A DNA stretch of 64,000 nucleotides from Hymenobacter psychrophilus (GTDB lineage Bacteria; Bacteroidota; Bacteroidia; Cytophagales; Hymenobacteraceae): contig NZ_FNOV01000004.1 in assembly GCF_900107135.1 (NCBI RefSeq), positions 1 to 64,000 on the forward strand, written 5' to 3'. Position 1 is the stretch's first letter, and the number at the start of each line of letters is the position of its first letter. The notes below the pieces were generated by a model. It did no database searches. It was given only the letters and a program-made list of their open reading frames with translations, and was not told where the DNA came from. Made by a program: the position numbers and the translations under genes. Positions 57,030 through 64,000 of this stretch are shown one piece after another.

Positions 57030-59051
57030 CTACTGCCGTTGCAGCACAATGGGCTCGGCTATTTTGGCCAGGGCCTTCGTGTAAAATTCGCGCAACGCCT
57101 GGTACTCCTGGGCCGAATAGCGGGTTTTGGTGAGTTGCAGCCGACTCACTACCAATAGTTGGCCAGGGCCGTTGGGCGTAGTCTGAAAAACGAATTTCCC
57201 GCCGTTGTTGGGCAGCGCCAGCTGCATGCTGGCCGGCAGGGCGGTGGCCGTATAGCCCGCCGGCAGCGTAAGCTCCAGGTGCTGCTCGAGGCGCGGCGCA
57301 ACGGCAAAATCGACCGGATACATGCGGGTGGCAGCGCGGAAGGGGTTGCTCAGCTCACTCAGTGCCTGCAACGGCCGCAAATACATGGTAGGCGCGGACG
57401 ACTCGGGGCCGGGCAGGCGGGCCTGCAGGTGCAACACTACCGGGCTATTGGCATCGGTTTCTGCCACTGCTGCCGCCGGCAATGGGGCTTGGTCGAGCTG
57501 CCAGTCGGGGTGGTTTTTTTGCCACTGCTGGCGCAGCGTGGCAACCGGCTGGCGGTGCTCGGCGGCGGCGTAGCCGCTGTACTCCTGCCGGATGGTGCCG
57601 CTTAGCTCGCCGGTGGGGGCCAGCACCAGTTTGGCTTGGGTATACACAAAATGGGGGGCCGCCGGTGCCAGCGACACCCAGCGCCCTTTGGGGCCCAGCA
57701 GCCGGCCCTGCTCATTGAGGCAACCCGCGGGCAGCAGGCCGGCTGTGAGGCTGGCGTCGGTGGCGTCGAGCAGCAACTCTTTGCCACCGGGCAGCGCCAC
57801 ATGTGCCACCACGTAGTTGAATTGGCTGAGCATGGGTAGCTCCGTTTGAATACGGCCGTTGCCGCGGGTGCTGAGCAGCAGCGGCTGGGCGTCCAGGCCC
57901 GCTTGTCGCAGCAGCGCTACCAGCAGCAGGTTGAGGTCGGCGGCGTTGCCTTGTCGCAGCTCCAGCACCCGGCGGGGTGGGGTGCTGGCATATAGGGCAG
58001 GCGTACTGTTATAGGCCACGGACTCCAGCAGCAGCTGGCGAACGGCTTTGGCCCGCGCGGTTGGGTCGGGTTGTACCGACAAGGTGCCGGCCCTGGCCTG
58101 CAGGGGGGAATCCCGCTCCAGGAAGCCACCGAAATCGGCGTGTCTGAGCAGCTGCGCTTCAATCTGCGCCCAGGTGCCCACCTGAAAAACCGGGTCGCGC
58201 GATGCGTCAAACTGAATGCGCTCCAGCTCAAAATCCACCCGGCTCATGTAGTCACGTTCCGTGGTCATGAGGGCCTCTTGATGAAATGAGGGCGCATTTT
58301 TCAGTACCCAGCGGCGGGTGAGGGCCTGGGCGGTAAGCGTTAGGTTTTCGGCGTAGGCCGGCGAGGTGCCGAAGCCGTTGCCGGACTGCTGGTACGAGGT
58401 CCGGTACTGTTCAATACCAGTTTCGTTCACCGTGAAAGGCAGGTAAGTCCGGGTCATCTCCTTGTAAGTATAGAAGGAGGGAATAGCCACCCGATACTCG
58501 CTCCAGCGCACCGGAATGTCGTGCTGAAAGCGCCAGTCCTGCAAATTGAACAGGAAGGGGGAAGTCAGCAGATACGTGAACTCGAGGATGGCCCCCGCCC
58601 GCACATTGGGCAGCGTGAAGGCGTACTCGTCGTGGTTTTCGTCGAGCTTGCGGCTGAATACGGCCTCCGTTTTCAGGGGTTCCTTGCTGAGCTGGGTGCC
58701 TGCCAGGTGGTAGGTAAAACCTTTGAGCTGGCTGATTTGCTCACGGCCGTTTTCTTTATCATGGTAAAGTACCACCCGCACGGTCGCGTGTTCGTAGCCC
58801 TCCGACCGGCGGATAAGCAGGCGGGCCGTGCGCTCGAACCGCAATTCGAAACCATCCTGTTTGCCTCGGATGCGCGACTGGCCAAAGTCGCAGAGCACTT
58901 CGGCGGCGGCCGAGTCGGGGGTGGGTTGCGCCAGTAGGGCAGCCGCCTCACGGGCATCGAGCTTACCGAACTTCAGCGGGGCCTCCTGGGCCCGGGCCAG
59001 CCCCGTAGTTGCCCCAGCAAGCCCAACCAGCAGTAGCTGTCGGCGCAACAT
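57030..59051 (-). CDS. DUF3857/transglutaminase-like protein, triad degenerate (paralogue)
   Basis: About 673 residues with a signal peptide (LRRQLLLVGLAGATTGLARA). It parallels the preceding gene throughout: DFGQSRIRGKQDGFELRFERTARLLI, NLQDWRFQHDIPVRWSEY, then RQGNAADLNLLLVALLRQAGLD with Ala in place of the catalytic Cys, QFNYVVAHVALPGG, and LLDATDASL. Both proteins end in KTRYSAQEYQALREFYTKALAKI-type C-termini. ATG 59051 is used; 59063 and 59090 are in-frame alternatives. Likely periplasmic or outer-membrane-associated and non-catalytic. Confidence 0.82.
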   Translation of the reverse strand: MLRRQLLLVGLAGATTGLARAQEAPLKFGKLDAREAAALLAQPTPDSAAAEVLCDFGQSRIRGKQDGFELRFERTARLLIRRSEGYEHATVRVVLYHDKENGREQISQLKGFTYHLAGTQLSKEPLKTEAVFSRKLDENHDEYAFTLPNVRAGAILEFTYLLTSPFLFNLQDWRFQHDIPVRWSEYRVAIPSFYTYKEMTRTYLPFTVNETGIEQYRTSYQQSGNGFGTSPAYAENLTLTAQALTRRWVLKNAPSFHQEALMTTERDYMSRVDFELERIQFDASRDPVFQVGTWAQIEAQLLRHADFGGFLERDSPLQARAGTLSVQPDPTARAKAVRQLLLESVAYNSTPALYASTPPRRVLELRQGNAADLNLLLVALLRQAGLDAQPLLLSTRGNGRIQTELPMLSQFNYVVAHVALPGGKELLLDATDASLTAGLLPAGCLNEQGRLLGPKGRWVSLAPAAPHFVYTQAKLVLAPTGELSGTIRQEYSGYAAAEHRQPVATLRQQWQKNHPDWQLDQAPLPAAAVAETDANSPVVLHLQARLPGPESSAPTMYLRPLQALSELSNPFRAATRMYPVDFAVAPRLEQHLELTLPAGYTATALPASMQLALPNNGGKFVFQTTPNGPGQLLVVSRLQLTKTRYSAQEYQALREFYTKALAKIAEPIVLQRQ

Positions 59052-59252
59052 GGATACATACATCGACACAACGAAAAAAATAAGCGGCAATAAGCCGGTT
59101 AATCCGGCCCGTGCTAACCATACAGGGTTACCATCAGAACCGAAATATCCTATTTATTTCGAAGATGAACAACACATGAAGTAAACTTATTTTCAGACTC
59201 CTACGAGCAGGGAGGCCCACGTGCTCCTAGGGTTCAGTAGGCGGTATGTTGC

Positions 59253-59278
59253 GGCGTTGGGCAGATTTGCCCAACGCC
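59253..59278 (-). terminator. Terminator hairpin of the MFS gene
   Basis: GGCGTTGGGCA / TGCCCAACGCC, an 11-bp perfect stem with a GATT loop, 18 bp downstream of the MFS stop on the minus strand. Confidence 0.7.
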
Positions 59279-59295
59279 CGGCCCGGGCGGCTTCT

Positions 59296-60528
59296 TCAGG
59301 CTGCTTCCTCGGCCAGCACTGCCGGCACCCGCCGCCGCATCACCAGCAAAAACACTAGCCCGCAGCATACGCTGCCGGCGCTGAGCAGGTGCACGAAGGG
59401 CAGGTGAGCGGGCTCGTTGCCGAACACCCAGCCCGCCAGCAGGGCCCCCACGCCGATACCGGCTTCCAGGGCCATATACATTGTGGATACGGCCCGGCCG
59501 CGCCGGGCGGGATGGCTCAAATCCACGGTCCAGGCGTAAATGGTAGGCGAGTTGAGGCCCGTGCCCAGCCCGAACAGCATGGCCCCGGCCAGAAATACCG
59601 GCACCGAGCTAGCAAAAGCCAGCAACAGCAAAGAAGTGATAATAACGCCGGATGAGCCCAGCAGCACCGGCACCCGCCCGTAGCGGTCGGAGGCGCGGCC
59701 GGCCAGCAGGCGTACTAGCAGCGAGGCACCGGTGTAGCAGAGGTAGAACAGGCCCTTGCTTTCGCCGGTGAGGCCCAGCACCCGGCTCTGGTCGGGCACG
59801 ACCGTGAAAATGGCCCCGAACGGAAACAGGAACAGGAGCGTAGCCGCCGATGGTATCAGCACCCGGGGCTCGAACACTTCCGCCCAGCTTTCAATTTTGA
59901 GCAGTTTCCAGCTGAAGCGCTGCCGCTGAGCCGGGGCCAGCGTTTCGGTCATGGTGCCCTGCACGATGAGGCTGAGCAGGGCCAGGCCCGAGGAGCAGTA
60001 GAACAGCACGTCGAGCGAGAAGTGGGCCGCCAGCCACGAGCCCAGTGTGGGGCCGGCCGCCATGCCCACCGAACCGGCCACACCCAGCAGGCCCATGGCT
60101 TCGCCCCGGCGGGCCAGCGGCACGATATCGGCAATGAAGGCGGCCGTGCCGGTGGGCTTGAAACCGGTGCTGAACCCGTGCAGCAGCCGCAGCCCCAGAA
60201 ACCCCAGCACCGTAACCGTAAACGGATAAAAGAAGCCGCAGATAAAGCATACCAGCGAGCCAAATACCATCACCGGAATGCGTCCCACGGTATCGGCCAG
60301 CTTGCCCGAAAAGGGCCGCGAAAGGCCCGCCGTGAGCGTAAACAGGGCAATGATGTAGCCCTTGTACTCGCCGCCGCCCAGGCTGGTCAGGTAGTCGGGT
60401 AGCTCGGGCAGCAGCATGTTGAAGCTCATGAAAAACAGGAGCGACGAGAGGCACATCAGCCAGAAACCAGCCGTGTACACGCGGGGTGGGCGAGGCGCGG
60501 GGGCCGTAGTAGTAAGTGGGGAAACCAT
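59296..60528 (-). CDS. MFS transporter
   Basis: A 410-residue, 12-helix inner-membrane transporter. The inter-helix motif A is present as GKLADTVGRIPVM (TM2-3) and again as GRASDRYGRVPVL (TM8-9); motif C-like glycine-rich LLGVAGSVGMAAGPTLGSWL in TM5 points to the drug-H+ antiport branch. Substrate unknown. A minus-strand TACCTTTG box (60536-60543) lies 7 bp before the ATG, suggesting an almost leaderless message. Downstream hairpin at 59253-59278. Confidence 0.88.
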   Translation of the reverse strand: MVSPLTTTAPAPRPPRVYTAGFWLMCLSSLLFFMSFNMLLPELPDYLTSLGGGEYKGYIIALFTLTAGLSRPFSGKLADTVGRIPVMVFGSLVCFICGFFYPFTVTVLGFLGLRLLHGFSTGFKPTGTAAFIADIVPLARRGEAMGLLGVAGSVGMAAGPTLGSWLAAHFSLDVLFYCSSGLALLSLIVQGTMTETLAPAQRQRFSWKLLKIESWAEVFEPRVLIPSAATLLFLFPFGAIFTVVPDQSRVLGLTGESKGLFYLCYTGASLLVRLLAGRASDRYGRVPVLLGSSGVIITSLLLLAFASSVPVFLAGAMLFGLGTGLNSPTIYAWTVDLSHPARRGRAVSTMYMALEAGIGVGALLAGWVFGNEPAHLPFVHLLSAGSVCCGLVFLLVMRRRVPAVLAEEAA

Positions 60529-60535
60529 GCGGCCG

Positions 60536-60543
60536 CAAAGGTA
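60536..60543 (-). promoter_or_regulatory. MFS promoter -7 box (TACCTTTG)
   Basis: An exact minus-strand TAnnTTTG match, 7 bp before the ATG at 60528. Predicted transcription starts at or next to the start codon. Confidence 0.5.
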
Positions 60544-60667
60544 AGCCGGCCAGGGCGGGGTTCGGCACTCCGGGCTAAGTTACTGCTACAGCTCCGGCTG
60601 AAACCTGCCCCCGCAACGGGTGAGCGGTAGCAGTGGACCAAGTCTGCTAGGAACAGCCGAAAAGAGT

Positions 60668-60725
60668 TCAGCCCCGGCAGAGCAGCGGGGCCGGTAGATC
60701 GGTCATGCTGTTCTGCCGGGGCTGA
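60668..60725. repeat. TCAGCCCCGGCAGAGCAG inverted repeat
   Basis: Left arm 60668-60685 and right arm 60708-60725 are reverse complements with one mismatch and a 22-bp loop. It starts about 20 bp downstream of the LysM gene stop and may terminate it. Confidence 0.7.
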
Positions 60726-60745
60726 GGAGTAGGCCCGTTTGGCTG

Positions 60746-63031
60746 CTATTTGGACTGCTGGGCCGGAGCCGTCACGACCAGCACCTCGCCGGGCTTCACG
60801 GCGAAATCGGGTTTGCCATTCCACTCCATCAGCTGGTTGATGGTAACGCCGTAGCGGCGCGAAATGGCGTAGAGCGTTTCGCCCGGCTGCACCGTGTAGC
60901 GCACGGTAGCGGGCGGAGCAACGGCTGGCGCAGCCGAAGCCTGTGTGGCAGCCGGTGCAGCAGTAGCAGCCGGAGCCGCCACGCGCAGCACCTGCCCGAT
61001 TTTCAGCGACGGATTAGCCGGCAGTTCATTCCAGGCGATGATATCGGCCGGGCGCAGCTTGAAGCGGCGGGCCACCGAGTACAGGTTTTCCTTGGGTTCC
61101 ACGGTATGCAGGCCGCTGGCCGGTACCGGCTCCACGATGGTAGGTGGTCCGGCGGCGGGCACGGCAGCAGCTTCCGGGGCCGGAGAGGGTGCCGGGGCCG
61201 GAGATGGTGCCGGGGCAGGTGCCGCTGGAGTTACCGCAGTAGGGGCCGGAGCCGGTGGCGGGGTGGCAGCCGGGGCGGGTGTGGCGGGCCGGGGAGCCGG
61301 CGTAGCAACCGGGGCCGTCGCGGGTGCGGGCCGCCAAACCGGCGGAGCAGTTCGCGAAGCTTCCATATCGGCCGGAGCAGCGGGTGCTCCACTACGGGGC
61401 TCGTCGGCGACGGGGCGCGAGGCCGGCAGCGGCCGCCGCGGCGGTAGCGACGAAGCCGGCGTGGCGGCGGCTACCGGAGCCGCGGCCGGAGCTGGAGCCG
61501 GACTCGGAGCCGGAATCGGTTTTGCCGGCGCGGCGGCTGGAGTAGCGGGAACCGGAGCCGCCGCGGTCGGCGACTCGTTTACATCCTCCATCTGGGCGTC
61601 GGTCTCGTTGGCTGCCGAATTAGCTTCTGCGGCATCTCCCAGCGTCCGGTTGGCGCGGGCGGTGCTGCCGCGGTAGGGCTCCGGGTCGTTGGTGGTGCGC
61701 TTCCTAGGGGCCGGTAGCGGGGCCGGAGTGCTGGATACGGGCTGCTCGAAGGCGGCCAGCGCGGCGCGGTTCTGGCTATCGACGTACTCGATGGGCGTGG
61801 TTTTGGGGCGCGTGTGCTGCAACCACAGTACCCGGCCGGGGCGTAGCTCCTCGTTGCGAGCCATCCGGTTTTTCTGCCAGATGGCCTTGGCCCGCAGCCC
61901 GTACTTCTGCGACACGGTTAGCACGCTTTCGCCGGGCAAAGCTACGTGGTACTCCACGGCCGCCTTGTCGCGCTTCTTCTGCAGGAAATAGGGCTGGCCG
62001 GGCACAATCTGGTCGAAGGCAAACAGGTCGTTGTACTTGAGGAAGCGCCGCAGCTTGAGGCTGCCGCGGCGGGCCAGGGTTTCCTTGGTGTCGCCGGGCA
62101 GCGCAATTAGGGCCCGCAGGCCGTTTACGCGCACCAGGGCAGCGTTTTCGGGGTCGGCGGTGGGTGGGTTGAGTAGCTGGGTGGCGGCGGCCGTTTTTTG
62201 CTGGGCCGCCAGCAGCGTCAGCTGGGCGGGGTCGGAGATGGGTACCAGCACGGTGTAGGCGCGGTCGGTGGGCACGGTGGGGGCCAGCAGCCAGCGGTTG
62301 TGCTTGGCCAGCTCCTCAGGGTCCTGGCGCAGGCTGGTGGCCAGCAGGCTCAGGGGCTGCCCGGCCGGCGCCGGAAACTCCTGAAACAGCAGCGGCGGCC
62401 GCGGATTCAGGTTCAGCGCGGGCTCAAAAGCCACCTTGTGGGCCAGAAACGTGAGTACGTAGCCGTTGGTGCGCTCCGAAATCTCCATTTCGGTGGCATC
62501 GTAGTCGGTGGGCAGGGTGTAGGGCTTGGCCCCGGTCAGGCCCAGGTTGTAGCTGATGAGGGAGTTAATCCAGTTATGAAACGTTTTGTTGTTGCGCAGC
62601 AGGTACTGGGCCGCCGCCTTCGACGAGGCCACAATATGCTTGCGCTCATCCACCGACTCGTTCATCAGCAGCCCAAAATCCAGGGCTGCCTCGCGCTTGA
62701 ACTGCCAGTAGCCCACGGCGTCGCTGATGCTCTGGGCATTGCCCTGCAAGCCGCTTTCATGGATGGCTAGGTAGCGGAAATCCAGCGGCAGCCCTTCCTG
62801 CTGAAAAACCCGGTCGATGAGCGGAAAGTAAGCATCGGCCAGCACTACCCGGGCCTGGAAAGAGGCGGGATGACGGCGCAGCGCGTCCACCTTCTGTTGC
62901 ACGGCCGCCTGGCCGCCGGGGGTAAGGCGCAGGCGCAGGTTGCCCAGCGTAAGGTTGGCCGGTACAGGCACGGTTTGGGCCACTCCGAGCAGCGGAACCA
63001 GCAGCAGGAGCAGCAGATAAAGTCGTTTCAT
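60746..63031 (-). CDS. LysM-containing lytic transglycosylase (MltD-like)
   Basis: A 761-residue exported peptidoglycan enzyme. Signal peptide MKRLYLLLLLLVPLLGVAQ. The SLT domain (about residues 70-210) has the catalytic Glu in LAIHESGLQGNAQS, with AVGYWQFKREAALDFGL and SVDERKHIVASSKAAAQYLL. Three LysM domains follow: one near residue 365-410 (VEYHVALPGESVLTVSQKYGL), one near 650 (HTVEPKENLYSVARRFKL) and one at the C-terminus (VRYTVQPGETLYAISRRYGV). Between the first and the last two is an extreme Ala/Pro/Thr-rich linker of about 200 residues. It should cut glycan strands, anchored by LysM. No lipobox. Confidence 0.92.
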   Translation of the reverse strand: MKRLYLLLLLLVPLLGVAQTVPVPANLTLGNLRLRLTPGGQAAVQQKVDALRRHPASFQARVVLADAYFPLIDRVFQQEGLPLDFRYLAIHESGLQGNAQSISDAVGYWQFKREAALDFGLLMNESVDERKHIVASSKAAAQYLLRNNKTFHNWINSLISYNLGLTGAKPYTLPTDYDATEMEISERTNGYVLTFLAHKVAFEPALNLNPRPPLLFQEFPAPAGQPLSLLATSLRQDPEELAKHNRWLLAPTVPTDRAYTVLVPISDPAQLTLLAAQQKTAAATQLLNPPTADPENAALVRVNGLRALIALPGDTKETLARRGSLKLRRFLKYNDLFAFDQIVPGQPYFLQKKRDKAAVEYHVALPGESVLTVSQKYGLRAKAIWQKNRMARNEELRPGRVLWLQHTRPKTTPIEYVDSQNRAALAAFEQPVSSTPAPLPAPRKRTTNDPEPYRGSTARANRTLGDAAEANSAANETDAQMEDVNESPTAAAPVPATPAAAPAKPIPAPSPAPAPAAAPVAAATPASSLPPRRPLPASRPVADEPRSGAPAAPADMEASRTAPPVWRPAPATAPVATPAPRPATPAPAATPPPAPAPTAVTPAAPAPAPSPAPAPSPAPEAAAVPAAGPPTIVEPVPASGLHTVEPKENLYSVARRFKLRPADIIAWNELPANPSLKIGQVLRVAAPAATAAPAATQASAAPAVAPPATVRYTVQPGETLYAISRRYGVTINQLMEWNGKPDFAVKPGEVLVVTAPAQQSK

Positions 63032-63379
63032 ACAAAGCAGGCAATACGCGGAGCCACTGCGCCAGCCCCGCTGGCCGGCCCCGTCAGCCTACAAAGTAGA
63101 GGAAAAATCGGGTGCGTTCCGTGCTGGGACTCGCGAATCCAAGAGAATGACGGAATTCTACCGCGTAGCAAAGGGCGGTAAGCGGGCAGTGGTTCGCGCC
63201 CGGATCAGTTGCCGCGCAAACCCGGCCAGCGACGCAAGCAGCCCGAATACCGACCCCTTTTATGGCGTTTCGGTTGCTGCACCGATTTTTTTCAAACGTT
63301 TCCGATCAGGTCAGCAAGGGGTTACCTTTCCATCACTCGGCGGCCCGTATATTGACTCAAATGAGCGGGGCAGTATCTC
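63032..63379. other. Divergent gap between the LysM gene and the beta-barrel gene
   Basis: 348 bp without a convincing gene. It should hold the promoter of the minus-strand LysM gene, but no exact CAAAnnTA (minus-strand -7) was found close to its ATG. Confidence 0.4.
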
Positions 63380-63387
63380 TAGCTTTG
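63380..63387 (+). promoter_or_regulatory. -7 box TAGCTTTG of the beta-barrel gene
   Basis: An exact TAnnTTTG match only 4 nt before the ATG at 63392; a TTG at 63352-63354 is 25 bp upstream, longer than the usual spacing. Transcript would be leaderless or begin inside the ORF. Confidence 0.45.
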
Positions 63388-63391
63388 CACC

Positions 63392-64000
63392 ATGAAACAT
63401 CTATTTATTCCCTTATTCCTACTCGGTTCCGTTGGTTATGCGCAGGGCCAAACCAGTATCAGCGCGGGGCCCGTTATCGGGTTCAACACCAGCACGGCGC
63501 CTTATGAGTACGACCACACCTTTACGACCCACTATCGAACCGGAGGCGCAATTGGCGCACTGGTAAACGTCCAGCGCCAGCACCTGGCCCTACAGGTAGC
63601 GGCACTTTACCAGCAGAAAGGGTTTCGCATAGATGATGAGTACACCTCACCCCAAAGTCTGTACACCCGCCAGAAAAACGACTACCGCCTGAATTACCTG
63701 AATCTACCCGTGCAGGTGGCCTATGCCTTTCGTGCCGACGGACAAGGCCTTCAGGTGTTTGCCGGTGGCTATGTCGGGTTGCTGCTTCGGGGAAAAGCCG
63801 AACTTGACACATACTATGAGGACGCGATGAGTGGAACGAGTGATGCGCGCCAAGCCACCATAAAGCTTAAGCCGGGGCGGGCTACTGATCCTTATTCCAT
63901 TCATTCCTACTCCCAACGGATTGATGCCGGCCTGCAAGCCGGAGTTGGCTACTGCTACGAGCAGCTACTACTGCAGCTGAGCTACAGCTACGGACTGCGT
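63392..64000 (+). CDS. Outer-membrane beta-barrel (PorT-family-like) protein, cut by window end
   Basis: 203 codons are visible and the frame stays open to the edge. A signal peptide (MKHLFIPLFLLGSVGYAQ) is followed by paired strands typical of the PorT/outer-membrane beta-barrel family: ISAGPVIGFNTSTAP, TGGAIGALVNVQRQHLALQVAALYQQKGF, LNYLNLPVQVAYAF, LQVFAGGYVGLLLRGKAELD, RIDAGLQAGVGYCYEQLLLQLSYSYGLR. LNYLNLPVQ is a hallmark of that family. Function not assigned. Confidence 0.78.
   Translation, partial: MKHLFIPLFLLGSVGYAQGQTSISAGPVIGFNTSTAPYEYDHTFTTHYRTGGAIGALVNVQRQHLALQVAALYQQKGFRIDDEYTSPQSLYTRQKNDYRLNYLNLPVQVAYAFRADGQGLQVFAGGYVGLLLRGKAELDTYYEDAMSGTSDARQATIKLKPGRATDPYSIHSYSQRIDAGLQAGVGYCYEQLLLQLSYSYGLR

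Noticed and set aside
1..64000. tRNA, rRNA or prophage genes
   Set aside because: No cloverleaf with a conserved T-arm, no rRNA sequence and no phage structural genes were seen.

Overview
The window looks like a chromosomal segment of a pigmented, high-GC member of the Bacteroidota close to Hymenobacter (Cytophagales). Evidence: two proteins end in type IX secretion (T9SS) sorting domains; several genes have the Bacteroidota -7 promoter box TAnnTTTG and no Shine-Dalgarno sequence; family content is typical of the phylum (IPExxxVDY protein, S46 dipeptidyl-peptidase, DUF3857/transglutaminase proteins, DUF2147, a cysteine-poor Tgt, a CzcA fused to a TolC domain). The assignment is inferred from protein character only. 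No tRNA, rRNA, CRISPR array or prophage was seen.

Layout. 1-345: 3' end of an IS5-type element. 555-2114: two exported proteins (DUF2147, DUF6268). 2340-4995 (minus): sugar transferase, acyltransferase and aminotransferase module for an amino-sugar glycan. 5167-12124: housekeeping genes (ispE, EamA transporter, LptF/G permease, tgt, GT2, ECF sigma factor, rsmG). 12611-18837: heavy-metal efflux cluster (His-rich exported protein, CzcA-TolC fusion, CzcB-like adaptor). 19046-30505: YheT-like hydrolase, rpsT, a T9SS cargo protein, pyk, IPExxxVDY, acpP, fabF, rnc, an M1 peptidase, nadE. 30687-32891: a DUF433/PIN-like toxin-antitoxin pair and an ECF sigma factor with a small membrane partner. 33011-36481: two tandem lgt genes, a relic of fba between them, then intact fba. 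36619-45091: lipoprotein, galM, yidD, S46 peptidase, a ribulokinase-like kinase and a GH1-like glycosidase. 45092-52492: a PorV/PorQ-like barrel, an HhH-barrel protein, an orphan secreted protein and a large T9SS reprolysin-like protease. 52696-63031 (minus): three DUF3857 proteins, an MFS transporter and a LysM lytic transglycosylase. 63392-64000: an outer-membrane beta-barrel protein cut by the window edge.

The most unusual layer lies between the genes. Many intergenic gaps hold inverted repeats. One class is built from degenerate 7-bp repeat units (AGCTAAC, TAAGCTC, GTGAATA, GAAGCTA/AGGAGTC and GGTGAAA types), usually as facing arms. These arms run into stop codons (fba, protease, galM, acpP) and into N-terminal coding sequence (sugar transferase, EamA). 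A second class is palindromic (TGTCATCCTGA and TCATGCT types), and two loci nest it inside the heptad arms. The other strong finding is the lgt duplication: a 74-bp piece of fba between the two lgt copies records a tandem duplication of an upstream-lgt-fba unit followed by decay of one copy.
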